Counted from the stretch's first letter, positions 13,271-21,651 are shown. The stretch: 28,035 nucleotides of DNA from Thermoplasmata archaeon (GCA_030039995.1 JASHUL010000082.1:1-28035); one strand, 5' to 3'. Notes: generated by a model not told the origin, from the letters alone. Made by a program: numbers and translations.

Positions 13271-15244
13271 ATGTATCCGACCACCGTGGCGACCGGGCGC
13301 CGCCTCGCGGCGGTGATGTTTACCGACACCGTAGGGTTCACCGCCTCGACGCAGGCGAACGAGGGGCGCACGCTCGACCTGCTCCGCCAGCAATCGGAGT
13401 TGTTGCGTCCGCTCCTGACGCTCCATCAAGGCCGAGAGATCAAGTCCACCGGTGACGGGTTCCTGGTCGAATTCGACAGTGCGCTCAAGGCGGTCCGATG
13501 CGCCGTGAACATCCAGCGCAGCATCTACGAGAGGAATTCCGAAGCGCCTCAGAGCACCATTCGGATCCGCATCGGGGTCCACTTGGGCGATGTGGTCCAG
13601 AACGGCTCCGATATCCTCGGGGACGCCGTGAACATCGCGGCCCGCATCGAGCCGCTCGCGAACCCCGGCGGAGTGTGCGTCTCGGGAGCCGTCTACGAAC
13701 AGGTTCGCACCAAAGTCACGGAGAAGTTCGAAAAGCTGGAGGCGAGGGCCCTGAAAGGCGTCGAGCTGCCGATGGATGTCTATCGTGTCGTCCCCTCCTG
13801 GGAGGAGAACGGCGGGAAGGACGGAGGGGGCTTCCCCCACTCCCTCGACAAGGCGCGGGTCGCCGTGCTCCCCTTCGATAACATCAGCCCGAACCCCGAA
13901 GACGAGTACTTCGCGGACGGATTGACGGAGGAGCTGATCTCGAACCTCTCCCTGGTTCCCGGTCTGAAGGTCATCGCTCGGACGTCGATCCTCGGCTACA
14001 AGAAGGGCGAGAAGTCGGTCGCCGCGATCGGAAAGGAACTCGACGTCGGCACGGTGGTCGAGGGCAGTGTCCGTCGCGCGATGAACAAGATTCGGGTCAC
14101 CGTCCAGGTGATCGACGTCGCCACCGAGGAGCACCTTTGGTCGGCCAAGTACGACGACGATCTCGCCGACATCTTCGCGGTCCAGAGCGATATCGCCAAC
14201 AAGGTGGCGACCTCACTTCCGGGCGATCTACTGAAGCCGCAAGCTCCGGTCCCCGAAGTCGAACGCCCCAAGGAGACCGAGGCGTATCTTTCGTACCTTC
14301 AGGGCCAGGCGCTCATCTGGAAGCGGGACGAGGCCCCGCTGCGGAAATCCCTCGAGCACTTTCAGAAGGCGATCGAGAGCGACCCGACCTTTGCCCGAGC
14401 GTATGCCGGGATGGCTCGGGTGTACATCAACCTGGGCGTCGAGGGATACCTCAGCTGGGGCGGTTCGATCGAGATGGGGCAGGCGGCCGCCGAGCGAGCG
14501 GTCCGCCTGGACCCCGACCTGGCCGAGGCGCATGCGACCTTGGGAGAGATCGCCTTCATGGCGGACGATGCCGCGGAAACCTTGGACCGAGAGCTCCGAC
14601 GGGCCCTGGAGCTCAATCCGAACCTCACGCATGCCCACAGCATCCTGGGCGCGCTGGCAGGGTCTTTCGGAATCCTGGAGCCGTACCTCCTCGAAAACGA
14701 GGAGGCGTATCGATTGGACCCGCTCTCGCCCCCGATGATCCGGCGCCAGGGCGAGGCGCTGTTCAATTCGGGGCGTTACGAGGAGGCCGCGGCTCACTGG
14801 AAGGCGAATCTCGGAAACGACCCGATCGACGCCTATCGTGGCTTGGCGGAACTTCACATGCTCCGGGGCGAATACGACCAGGCGGACGCGATGGTGCGCG
14901 AGCTGGAGCGGCTCGCGCCGAGTAGCGACGGCGCCTTGCTGTCCCGGGGGTACCTCGCCGCACTGAGCGGGGACCGCGACACGGCCCTCCGCATGATCGA
15001 TCGGATCGCGGAGTTGTTCAAGAAGGGGTCTTCCCGTCAGTCGTCGATCGGGTACATTTACTACGCGCTGGGGGACACGGATCGGTTTTTCGAGTACATG
15101 ATGGCCGCGGCGAAGAACCACACCCTTCAGGCGGTGCGCGTCCGCCTCTGCCCGCTGTACGCGGCAGCCCGGAGAGACCCCCGGTTCGTGATGATGATCA
15201 TTCAGGCCGGTCGCCCCATGCAGGCCTCCAAAGCGCATAACTAG
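13271..15244 (+). CDS. Class III adenylate cyclase with TolB-like and TPR domains (cyclase 2)
   Basis: A 657-residue paralogue of the protein at 5750-7672, with the same order: cyclase (about 10-175), TolB-like domain (about 195-315, RVAVLPFDNISPNPEDEYFA) and TPR-type repeats. Catalytic residues are all kept: D19, K58, D62, D114, N121 and R125. The K58/D114 pair favours ATP, so cAMP is the likely product. The ATG at 13271 aligns with the start of cyclase 1; the frame stays open upstream to an ATG at 13193, but that stretch is not similar. No strong TATA box is seen at the leaderless distance. The copies are clearly alike in the cyclase and TolB parts and differ more in the TPR part, which suggests different partners or signals. 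Confidence 0.92.
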   Translation: MYPTTVATGRRLAAVMFTDTVGFTASTQANEGRTLDLLRQQSELLRPLLTLHQGREIKSTGDGFLVEFDSALKAVRCAVNIQRSIYERNSEAPQSTIRIRIGVHLGDVVQNGSDILGDAVNIAARIEPLANPGGVCVSGAVYEQVRTKVTEKFEKLEARALKGVELPMDVYRVVPSWEENGGKDGGGFPHSLDKARVAVLPFDNISPNPEDEYFADGLTEELISNLSLVPGLKVIARTSILGYKKGEKSVAAIGKELDVGTVVEGSVRRAMNKIRVTVQVIDVATEEHLWSAKYDDDLADIFAVQSDIANKVATSLPGDLLKPQAPVPEVERPKETEAYLSYLQGQALIWKRDEAPLRKSLEHFQKAIESDPTFARAYAGMARVYINLGVEGYLSWGGSIEMGQAAAERAVRLDPDLAEAHATLGEIAFMADDAAETLDRELRRALELNPNLTHAHSILGALAGSFGILEPYLLENEEAYRLDPLSPPMIRRQGEALFNSGRYEEAAAHWKANLGNDPIDAYRGLAELHMLRGEYDQADAMVRELERLAPSSDGALLSRGYLAALSGDRDTALRMIDRIAELFKKGSSRQSSIGYIYYALGDTDRFFEYMMAAAKNHTLQAVRVRLCPLYAAARRDPRFVMMIIQAGRPMQASKAHN

Positions 15245-15268
15245 ACCCTTCCGGGGGGCCCGGGCTGC

Positions 15269-15284
15269 TTCCTCGACCGAGGAA
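15269..15284. terminator. Small hairpin after cyclase 2
   Basis: TTCCTC-GACC-GAGGAA makes a 6-bp stem 25 nt past the cyclase stop. The remaining 300-base gap up to 15544 contains no gene I can support, only the promoter of the next gene. Confidence 0.3.
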
Positions 15285-15482
15285 TCCGTAGCTCCATGGC
15301 GGACGGACGGATGAGGGACCTTGACGCCCGGCGGGATTATCCTCGAGACCATTCACAGCTGCGATGACTGTGGCAACGCCCCCCCGAAACCGCGGTGGGA
15401 GCCGATTCCGATTCGCCGGGGATTCAGGGTGGGCTGCCACGCTCTCGGGAGAGCCATCCGGACCGGTTTCGGATACCGAACT

Positions 15483-15491
15483 GTTTAGATA
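15483..15491 (+). promoter_or_regulatory. TATA-like promoter of the surface protein gene
   Basis: GTTTAGATA is the most AT-rich element before the ATG at 15545. Its spacing implies a leader of about 30 nt. Confidence 0.4.
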
Positions 15492-15544
15492 CTGCTACTT
15501 CGGCTCTACTACGCCGGCATCGGGCCGAGCGGCCCGTCCGGCAA

Positions 15545-17848
15545 ATGAACGGTCACCGGTACCCCGCAGGATTTCTGCTCAGCGTCGGTGTCGGTGGTCT
15601 CTTGATCCTCGGGTCCGTCGTACTCCTGCCCGCACTCGCGCTGTGGGAGCCGGGGGTTGGAGCTTCGACCTCACCCGCCGGCCCGGGTCTCACTCCTTTT
15701 GTTTCCGAAGGAGGGAACACCGCAACGGCGTGCAGTGACGTCACTACGTGCACGACCGCGTCGATCACCGATGTCGATGCGGGGGACACGTTGGTCGTCG
15801 AAGTCACGGAGTTCACCACGTCACGAGGGGACCCTTCGGCGGTCGAAGCGGTCACCGCGGGAGGTTACCGGGCGCTCAGCTTGGTCGGAACCACGACCTG
15901 CGTCGCGGGCAGTGGTCACGGAGTCTCGGCGGTCTACGGTCTCACGGATGTCAGCGCCCAGAGTTCCGTGAAGATCGTGGTCAACTATTCGACCGCGTCG
16001 TACTACACGGTCCACGCGTTGGACGTCGAAGGCGTGGCGGCTTCTCCGTTCGAAACTGCGGGAACCGGGGTCTGTTCCGCCGAAGCGGCGACGACCGGAA
16101 CCGCCTCCGTTACCACGTCGGTCCCCGACGACCTGGTCATACTCGCGATGGAGGTACGGGCCTCCACGACCCTCGCCGCGACCGGGGGCGACGCTCTGGT
16201 GAACGATGCCGCCACGACGGGCGCCGACCTCGACTCGGGGGGGATGCTGGAGGAGATCGACGGCGGCACGGGCCCGATCTCGCTCTCCGCGACCTTCGCG
16301 GACGCCTCTTGGGCCGCGATCGCGGTCGCCCTGAAGTCCTCGCCGTTGGTGTCCGGGACGGTCACCCCCTCGGTCTCGGGGATCGACGCCGGACAGACGG
16401 TCGAGCTCTCGACCTCCGCGGCGACGGGGGGCACCACCCCGTACACCTACCATTGGCACGTGGCCACGTCGGTCTCCACCTGCGATTCCGGGGCGTTGAT
16501 CTCCGGGGCCACGGGCCCGTCGTACACGACCCCCGCGCTGGCCGTCGGCACTCACTACTACTGCGTTTGGACCTCCGACAGCAGCACTCCGACCGCCGAG
16601 GTCGTCTACTCGAACGTGGCCACGGTCACGGTCGCGGCGTCGCTGTCCGTGGCCATCGACCCGAACTCACCCACGATCCCCAGCGGACAGTCGGTGCTCT
16701 TGACCGCGGAGCCGTCCGGCGGAACGGGCGCGGACAGCTACACCTGGTACCCCGGACTCGTCTGTTCGGGAACCGCTCTCGCCACGACCCAGGGATACAC
16801 CACCCCCGACCTTTCCGCCGGCGCCTCGTACTGCGTCGCCGCGACGGACAGCTCGCTCGTTCCCGAGACCGCGACGGCCACGGCCAACGTCACCGTACAG
16901 GGCCCCCCGCTGAACGTGACGGTCGATCCCGTCGCCCCGTCGATCGATACGGGCCAGGCGATCGAACTGCACGCCGAACCGACCGGCGGGACGGGACCGT
17001 ACACCTACGACTGGTACGCGGGATCGACCTGCACGGGCACGGTGATCGCCACGACCCAGAACTTCACCACTCCGACGCTCTCGGCCAATTCGACGTACTG
17101 CGTCGAGGTGACGGACAGCGAGTCTACGCCCGCGACCGCCAACGCCTCCGTCTCGGTGACGGTGAGCGCATCCCCGCTGACCGTCGAGATCACCCCCGCT
17201 GCCCCCACCATCGGGTACGACCAAGCGGTGCTGTTGACGGCCCAGCCTTCCGGCGGCACGGGGCCCGACACCCTGGAGTGGTACGCCGGGTCGACCTGTT
17301 CGGGCACCCCGTTGGCGTCGACCCAGACCTACACGACCCCGGACCTCACATCGAACTCGACGTTCTGTGTGACGGCGATGGACAGCGCGTACGTTCCGGC
17401 CAGCGCGAGCGCGATGGCCGTCGTGACCGTCACTCCCGCCGCGAGCCCGGGCTCCGGGTCCGGGACGGGCTCCGGGCCGAGTTCGGGTTCGGGCGCGGGA
17501 GCCGGCGCTTCCCACGGGAGCGGTCTACCGTCCTACGTCTACCCGGTCGCGGGTCTGTTGGCGGCCATTGTTGCGGCGGCGCTGCTGTTGGCGCTGTTGG
17601 TTCGGCGGCGGCGGAAGGTCACCTTCACCGAAGCCGGCCTTCCTCCGGGGACCCGGTGGTCCGTCACGTTCGACGGTCAGGCGAAGGTGTCCTCGACCCC
17701 CAGCATCGTCTTTGACGGCGCGAAGGGAAACCGCCCGTACACGGTGGGCAAAGTGAGCGGATACGTGCCCTCCCCGGCCTCGGGGCAGATGAAGGTCGGT
17801 GGAGACCCCAACGAACAGAAGGTCACGTTCACGGCCCTGACCCCCTAG
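15545..17848 (+). CDS. Large Ig-repeat surface protein with two membrane helices
   Basis: A 767-residue surface protein. Residues 8-32 form a signal anchor (FLLSVGVGGLLILGSVVLLP). A beta-rich domain follows (about 50-260, ending AIAVALKSS). Then come four Ig-like repeats of 85-95 residues. In three of them the pattern is 'P(T/S)I..GQ...L.A.PSGGTG...Y.WY.G..C.GT..A.TQ..TTP.L....YCV...DS', with two cysteines per repeat that can form a disulfide. A Gly/Ser/Ala-rich linker (about 630-655) and a second membrane helix (about 660-682) lead to RRRR. The last 80 residues are a beta domain starting KVTFTEAGLPPGTRWSVTF, a type common in secreted archaeal proteins. The ATG at 15545 directly precedes the signal anchor. 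Probable role: cell-surface adhesion or envelope scaffold, by architecture only. Confidence 0.82.
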   Translation: MNGHRYPAGFLLSVGVGGLLILGSVVLLPALALWEPGVGASTSPAGPGLTPFVSEGGNTATACSDVTTCTTASITDVDAGDTLVVEVTEFTTSRGDPSAVEAVTAGGYRALSLVGTTTCVAGSGHGVSAVYGLTDVSAQSSVKIVVNYSTASYYTVHALDVEGVAASPFETAGTGVCSAEAATTGTASVTTSVPDDLVILAMEVRASTTLAATGGDALVNDAATTGADLDSGGMLEEIDGGTGPISLSATFADASWAAIAVALKSSPLVSGTVTPSVSGIDAGQTVELSTSAATGGTTPYTYHWHVATSVSTCDSGALISGATGPSYTTPALAVGTHYYCVWTSDSSTPTAEVVYSNVATVTVAASLSVAIDPNSPTIPSGQSVLLTAEPSGGTGADSYTWYPGLVCSGTALATTQGYTTPDLSAGASYCVAATDSSLVPETATATANVTVQGPPLNVTVDPVAPSIDTGQAIELHAEPTGGTGPYTYDWYAGSTCTGTVIATTQNFTTPTLSANSTYCVEVTDSESTPATANASVSVTVSASPLTVEITPAAPTIGYDQAVLLTAQPSGGTGPDTLEWYAGSTCSGTPLASTQTYTTPDLTSNSTFCVTAMDSAYVPASASAMAVVTVTPAASPGSGSGTGSGPSSGSGAGAGASHGSGLPSYVYPVAGLLAAIVAAALLLALLVRRRRKVTFTEAGLPPGTRWSVTFDGQAKVSSTPSIVFDGAKGNRPYTVGKVSGYVPSPASGQMKVGGDPNEQKVTFTALTP

Positions 17849-17868
17849 CTCGATCCCTCGAGCGTCGA

Positions 17869-17883
17869 TCGGTCGTCGACCGA
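17869..17883. terminator. Hairpin between convergent genes
   Basis: TCGGTC-GTC-GACCGA forms a 6-bp stem 20 nt past the surface-protein stop and about 50 nt from the stop of the convergent zinc-ribbon gene. Confidence 0.3.
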
Positions 17884-17933
17884 GCGCGGCGTCCCGCCCG
17901 AACTTCTTGGAACCGGTCCGGCGAAGTTGCCTC

Positions 17934-18320
17934 CTAGTAGGATGGTCGGGTGGCCGCGTAGACGATGATGACGATCCCGATGAGCAGCAGGATCACCCCG
18001 ATGGCCGCGATCCCACCGCTCGGGTCGGACTGCGGCACGCAACTGGGGATCTGAGCGCAGGTCTGGTTGTAGGACGAGACCCCGGAGGAGATCACCGCCG
18101 CCCCGATCAGGGCGACGATCCCGATCAGGAGAAGGGGGATCCCAACGCGGTAGTATAACCCGGGAGCGTAGGAGTTCGCCGGCGTCTCGACCGGCAAATC
18201 GAGAGGCTGGTACTCGAGCGGGGGCGCTGCCGGCGGGGGGGCGATCTCCAGCTGGTGCGAACACCATTGGCAGGTCCTGGCGCCAGGGGGGTTCGGTCCG
18301 CCGCACCGAGCGCAGTCCAC
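17934..18320 (-). CDS. Zinc-ribbon protein with two membrane helices
   Basis: A 128-residue protein starting with a zinc ribbon, CARCGGPNPPGARTCQWC (CxxC-x10-CxxC). A proline-rich linker of about 40 residues follows, then two membrane helices (YRVGIPLLLIGIVALIGAAV and GIAAIGVILLLIGIVIIVYA). A short outside loop has a pair of cysteines (NQTCAQIPSCVP) that could form a disulfide. Zinc-ribbon/two-helix proteins are frequent in archaea and mostly uncharacterised. I chose the GTG at 18320: a TATA-like element at 18351-18360 lies 36 nt upstream, whereas the in-frame TTG at 18338 directly abuts a GGAGG and would be too close to the promoter. Confidence 0.78.
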   Translation of the reverse strand: MDCARCGGPNPPGARTCQWCSHQLEIAPPPAAPPLEYQPLDLPVETPANSYAPGLYYRVGIPLLLIGIVALIGAAVISSGVSSYNQTCAQIPSCVPQSDPSGGIAAIGVILLLIGIVIIVYAATRPSY

Positions 18321-18350
18321 GTTGACCCTAGTCCGCAACCTCCTTCCGGT

Positions 18351-18360
18351 CCATTAGTTC
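18351..18360 (-). promoter_or_regulatory. TATA-like promoter of the zinc-ribbon membrane gene
   Basis: The minus strand reads GAACTAATGG, about 36 nt before the GTG at 18320. The predicted leader is about 10 nt. Confidence 0.4.
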
Positions 18361-18440
18361 GACGGAGTCCCCGCCGCGGCCGCGAACTCCGTCCTCCCGA
18401 CGGCCGACCGTGGATCGCGGTGAAGGCGCCGAGGGGCGGC

Positions 18441-18587
18441 TCAGAACCCGATCGCGATCAAGATCAGCAGGACGATGATGGCGATCAATCCGGCTCTCAC
18501 CCAGTGAAAGGTCATCGTCGTCTGTTGGTCGATTCTTCGCAACAGTTCGTTCGGGTCGGTCGTCGTGAAGTTCGGGGTCGTCGCCAT
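18441..18587 (-). CDS. 48-residue tail-anchored membrane protein
   Basis: A complete small gene: ATG at 18587, TGA at 18441-18443, 48 residues. The first 29 residues are polar (MATTPNFTTTDPNELLRRID..., cytoplasmic). The last 18 form one hydrophobic helix (LIAIIVLLILIAIGF) that ends at the stop codon, as in tail-anchored proteins. GAGGTG lies 6 nt before the ATG, a near-ideal ribosome binding site. The polar-to-hydrophobic division also argues against a chance frame. It follows the SemiSWEET gene by 105 nt on the same strand and may share its transcript. Function unknown; it could be a small regulator or subunit of a membrane complex. Confidence 0.7.
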   Translation of the reverse strand: MATTPNFTTTDPNELLRRIDQQTTMTFHWVRAGLIAIIVLLILIAIGF

Positions 18588-18692
18588 GCGGTACACCTCG
18601 CCGGCCCCGAGTGCCTGGACGAGGATGAGTTCTCCGAAGACGTCAGGAATCTTGACGGATGGGACGGGCCCATCGGTACGCGTCGACAGGAC

Positions 18693-19001
18693 TCACGCGG
18701 TGCGCCGGTCCGAGGGACGGGAGTTGTCGGTGTGGGAGCGATCGAACCGAGCCTTCAGGAAGAGGATCGTCAGCGCGAGGACGAACGTCACCGAATTGGC
18801 GGCCACGACCGGCACCGAGCTGGTCAGGACGCCGTACCCGACCCATCCGACCAGCCCGACCGAAAAGACCGAGAAAGTGACGAAGGAGATGTCGCGCGCG
18901 TCCTTGAGTCGCCAGACTCGGATCACCTGCGGAACGAACGCCGCCGTAGTGAGTGCCGCCGACACCGAACCGACCAGGGTGATCGCCCATGTTGCGTCCA
19001 T
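18693..19001 (-). CDS. SemiSWEET/PQ-loop sugar transporter-like protein
   Basis: A 102-residue protein with three membrane helices, the size of one SemiSWEET unit, which pairs to form a sugar uniporter. The PQ motif is in AALTTAAFVPQVIRVWRLKD. The next helix follows the typical ARDISFVTFSVFSVGLVGWVGYG, and a third is VVAANSVTFVLALTILFLK. An asparagine in helix 3 (AANSV) is the usual substrate-site residue. The tail is polar and basic. The ATG at 19001 lies just before helix 1, with GGTGGAG upstream; in-frame codons further upstream (to 19055) would add an unlikely tail. The substrate is probably a mono- or disaccharide, by family only. Confidence 0.87.
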   Translation of the reverse strand: MDATWAITLVGSVSAALTTAAFVPQVIRVWRLKDARDISFVTFSVFSVGLVGWVGYGVLTSSVPVVAANSVTFVLALTILFLKARFDRSHTDNSRPSDRRTA

Positions 19002-19200
19002 CGGGCTCCACCGTGGGGCACGGTCGGATGAAGTCGTCGGGCCTGTCCGGACCAAGGTGGCGGAGCCGTGGGCCGGCGAACCGGCCGAGGGCCGGGAGCG
19101 CGTGCTTTGTCTTTCGCGATGTGGGAGGTCACGCGAGTCCCGGCGGGAGCTCCCTCGTTTTCCGGCCGAACCGAGGGTGTTTCAGGATCCGTCGGGCCCC

Positions 19201-19210
19201 GTTAAGAAAC
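19201..19210 (+). promoter_or_regulatory. TATA-like promoter of the small winged-helix-like gene
   Basis: GTTAAGAAAC is centred about 30 nt before the ATG at 19235, as for a leaderless transcript that continues into the DNA glycosylase gene. Confidence 0.5.
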
Positions 19211-19234
19211 TCGAGCCTCTGGGTTGCTTCTGCG

Positions 19235-19447
19235 ATGCGCTACGAGGAGTTTCGTACGGCGATCCGCGAATATCTGACGTCACACCCCCACGGCGCGACG
19301 TGGACGGAGCTCCGGTCCGAGCTGGGAATGACGTATCGGATACCTTGCCCCACGTGGGTGGCCCGGCTGGAGCACGAGATCGGTCTCCTCCGGACTGGTG
19401 GGCCTCGGGGGAAGGTCTGGACGGTCCGAAAGCGACGATCGAGGTAG
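19235..19447 (+). CDS. Small winged-helix-like protein
   Basis: A 70-residue basic protein. The pattern EEFRTAIREYLTSHPHGATW, then TELRSELGM, PTWVARLEHEIGL and a final GKVWTVRK strand looks like a winged helix-turn-helix: two helices, a recognition helix and a hairpin wing. DNA binding is inferred from this pattern only. It lies directly upstream of the AlkX/YcaQ-type gene, whose coding frame begins within 5 nt of this stop, so the two are probably translated from one mRNA. It may regulate or assist the glycosylase. The ATG at 19235 is supported by promoter spacing. Confidence 0.72.
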   Translation: MRYEEFRTAIREYLTSHPHGATWTELRSELGMTYRIPCPTWVARLEHEIGLLRTGGPRGKVWTVRKRRSR

Positions 19448-19451
19448 GACC

Positions 19452-20702
19452 CTGACGCCCGAAGCGATCCACATCTCGATCGGGCAGGTCCGCCGGCTTT
19501 CGATTGCGAAACAACACCTCGCGGGGCCGAGGCCCGCCCGTCCGGACCGGAAATCGATGCTGGACGTGGTTCGGGACACCGGGTACATCCAGTGGGATCC
19601 GGTCAACGTTGTCGCGCCGGCACACGAGCTCGCGTTCTGGAGTCGGCTGGGCGACTATCGCCACGCGGACCTGGAGCGCCTCATCTGGAAAGAGCGGAAA
19701 CTGTTCCAGGGCTGGGGGCATGCGGCGTCGCTGTTGCTGACGGAGGATTATCCTCTCCACTACTCACTGATGCGTCGGTATCCCGACTGCCTTTCCGACT
19801 CCTGGGGGAATTGGAAACGGCACGCGAAAGCGTGGCTCCCGAGGCACCGCGCACTTCGCCGGGCGATCCTGAGAGAGCTCGGAAAGGGGCCGCGGACCGT
19901 CAGTCAGTTCCCCCGTCACGCGAAGACACGGCGACGCGGCGACGCCTGGAGCTCGTGGAGCGACGTCTCCGCGATGCTGTTTCATCTCTGGATGGCCGGG
20001 GACGTGATGATCTCGGGCCACGAGGGCCGGGCGAACCTGTGGGCGCGGACGGAGGCGTTCCTGCCCACGTGGGCGAAACGGGAAACGCTGCCCGCCGACG
20101 AGGTCGAGCGTGCGCTCGCCCAACGGGCGCTGCGGGCGCTGGGCGTGGCCTCCGCACGGGAGATCAACGTAAGCTTCCCGAACGGACACTACCTGAATCT
20201 GAAGGCGAATCTCGCGAAACTCGTCAAAGACTCGGTCGTCATCCCCGTACGGATCGAGGGGCTGAATTCGAAAGAGACGCGCTACGTCCATCGGGACGAC
20301 GTCTCCCGCCTCGAGTCGCTCTCGGGCGACGGGGAGGAGCCGCGGACGACGATCCTGTCCCCCTTCGACAACTTGATCTGTCTGCGGGCCCGGGTCCACG
20401 AGCTCTTCGACTTCGAATTCTCGCACGAGAACTACGTGCCGCGGGAGAAACGCAAGTACGGGGTGTACGTGATGCCCCTCTTGCGGGGCGACCGATTCGT
20501 GGGTCGGATCGCTCCCCGGATGGACCGGGAGCACCGACGGTTGATCGTCGAGAGCTTCCACACCGAGGGATCCGGACCGGTCGACCCCGGGGCGGCCGTC
20601 GACGTGGCGGATCAGATCCGGGGGTTGGGCCAGTTCCTTGGGGCGGACGAGGTGGTCTACCCGAACAAGTTGCCGAAAGGCTGGCGTCGGGCGCTGAACT
20701 AG
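19452..20702 (+). CDS. AlkX/YcaQ-type DNA glycosylase (winged-helix HTH_42 family)
   Basis: A protein of about 416 residues of the HTH_42 family, which includes E. coli YcaQ (AlkX) and Streptomyces AlkZ. These glycosylases excise alkylated bases and unhook DNA interstrand crosslinks. The catalytic QxD motif is seen as IQWD (Q47, D49), followed by VVAPAHELAFWSRL. The signature LSPFDNLICLRARVHELFDF, then YVPREKRKYGVYVMPLL and GRIAPRMDREH, is near the C-terminus. Length and layout are complete. The start is unclear: no ATG, GTG or TTG lies between the upstream stop and residue 36. A CTG at 19452 has GAGGT 6 nt upstream and would begin the protein as xTPEAIHISIGQVRR, while a GTG at 19398 would overlap the previous gene by 50 nt. 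It probably repairs alkylation damage. Confidence 0.87.
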   Translation: MTPEAIHISIGQVRRLSIAKQHLAGPRPARPDRKSMLDVVRDTGYIQWDPVNVVAPAHELAFWSRLGDYRHADLERLIWKERKLFQGWGHAASLLLTEDYPLHYSLMRRYPDCLSDSWGNWKRHAKAWLPRHRALRRAILRELGKGPRTVSQFPRHAKTRRRGDAWSSWSDVSAMLFHLWMAGDVMISGHEGRANLWARTEAFLPTWAKRETLPADEVERALAQRALRALGVASAREINVSFPNGHYLNLKANLAKLVKDSVVIPVRIEGLNSKETRYVHRDDVSRLESLSGDGEEPRTTILSPFDNLICLRARVHELFDFEFSHENYVPREKRKYGVYVMPLLRGDRFVGRIAPRMDREHRRLIVESFHTEGSGPVDPGAAVDVADQIRGLGQFLGADEVVYPNKLPKGWRRALN

Positions 20703-20754
20703 CGGCCCGATGGGAGCGACCTCGAGCCCGACCCGGGTCGGGGCCGCTGGGCCC

Positions 20755-20763
20755 ACATATACC
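20755..20763 (+). promoter_or_regulatory. TATA box of the methyltransferase at 20790
   Basis: ACATATACC is a clear archaeal TATA element, centred about 31 nt before the ATG at 20790. Confidence 0.6.
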
Positions 20764-20789
20764 GCCGGGTCGTACCCCCCCACGCCTCG

Positions 20790-21626
20790 ATGCCGTGGAA
20801 ATACACCGATGACTACTACCGGGAATACACCCGGACCACCTGGAACGACAGTGCGGAAGCGTACCTCGGGCTGTTGACCCGCTTCGAACCGTTTCGCGCG
20901 AAGGTCGTGGAGCGGCTCGCCGCGCGCCCCGGCGAACGGGTGCTCGACCTCGGTACCGGGCCCGGCGAGCCCGCGATGACCCTCGCCGTCCAGGTCGGGT
21001 CCCAGGGACACGTGACCGGGGTGGACCTCTCGGAGAAGATGATCGAGATCGCGCGGAAGGTCGCGAACTCTCGACGGCTCCGTAACGTCGACTTCCAAGT
21101 GATGGATTGTTCCTCCCTCACGCTGGCCGATGCGTCGTTCCACGCCGCGACGTGCTGCTTCGGGTTTCAGATCTTCACCGACCCCGAGAAGGCCGCGCGG
21201 GAAACGTACCGCGTGCTGAAACCCGGGGGACGGGTCTCGGTCTGCGTGTGGAGCACGGGCGACAAGGTCCCGTTCCTGCACGCGATCATCGAGCCGATGC
21301 TCGAGCACGCGGAACCCGACGAGACGGGGTATCTGCCTACGCCGTACGAGACCGGCGGCCCCGGCGAGATGGTCGCGTTCCTCGGAGCGGCGGGGTTCCG
21401 CGGCGGGACGGAGCATCATCTGGTGCAGACCCTGCGTTACGACTCCCCGGACGACTACCTCCAGTCGATCCTCCAGGGAACTCCGATCGGTCACTCGCTC
21501 TCGGAGGAGGACCCGAAGACCCAGCAGGAGATCCTCCAGAAGACCCGCTCGAACCTGACCCGCTGGACGACGTCGAGCGGAGTCGGTCTTCCGGCGGAAT
21601 GCGTGGTCGTGACCGCGGTCAAATAG
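20790..21626 (+). CDS. Class I SAM-dependent methyltransferase, UbiE-like
   Basis: A 278-residue methyltransferase. Motif I is VLDLGTGPG (residues 51-59), the ribose-binding acidic residue is D79 in VTGVDLSEKM, motif II is DFQVMDCSSL, and LKPGGRVSVCVWS is the motif III region. It resembles the UbiE/Methyltransf_11 group that methylates quinones, sterols or other small molecules; the substrate is not visible. The C-terminal third is a helical lid. The ATG at 20790 fits the TATA spacing. A run of six T at 21677-21682, 50 nt past the stop, may act as an archaeal terminator. Confidence 0.87.
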   Translation: MPWKYTDDYYREYTRTTWNDSAEAYLGLLTRFEPFRAKVVERLAARPGERVLDLGTGPGEPAMTLAVQVGSQGHVTGVDLSEKMIEIARKVANSRRLRNVDFQVMDCSSLTLADASFHAATCCFGFQIFTDPEKAARETYRVLKPGGRVSVCVWSTGDKVPFLHAIIEPMLEHAEPDETGYLPTPYETGGPGEMVAFLGAAGFRGGTEHHLVQTLRYDSPDDYLQSILQGTPIGHSLSEEDPKTQQEILQKTRSNLTRWTTSSGVGLPAECVVVTAVK

Positions 21627-21651
21627 GCCGCGGACCACCTCGAAACCCCCA

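Noticed and set aside
15297..15368. 23-codon open frame starting MADGRMRDLD
   Set aside because: No ribosome binding site or promoter spacing, and the residues look random for this base composition.
16370..17400. DNA-level repetition resembling a tandem repeat array
   Set aside because: Explained by the Ig-like protein repeats of the surface protein; copies differ at many third-codon positions and are not a CRISPR or satellite.
15748..17715. Plus-strand open frame of 655 codons within the surface protein gene
   Set aside because: Frame-shifted shadow of the Ig-repeat gene, made almost wholly of R, G, D and H.
19764..21638. Long minus-strand open frame of 624 codons
   Set aside because: It lies opposite the DNA glycosylase and methyltransferase genes, is arginine/proline/glycine-rich and matches no family. 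It is a by-product of high GC content.
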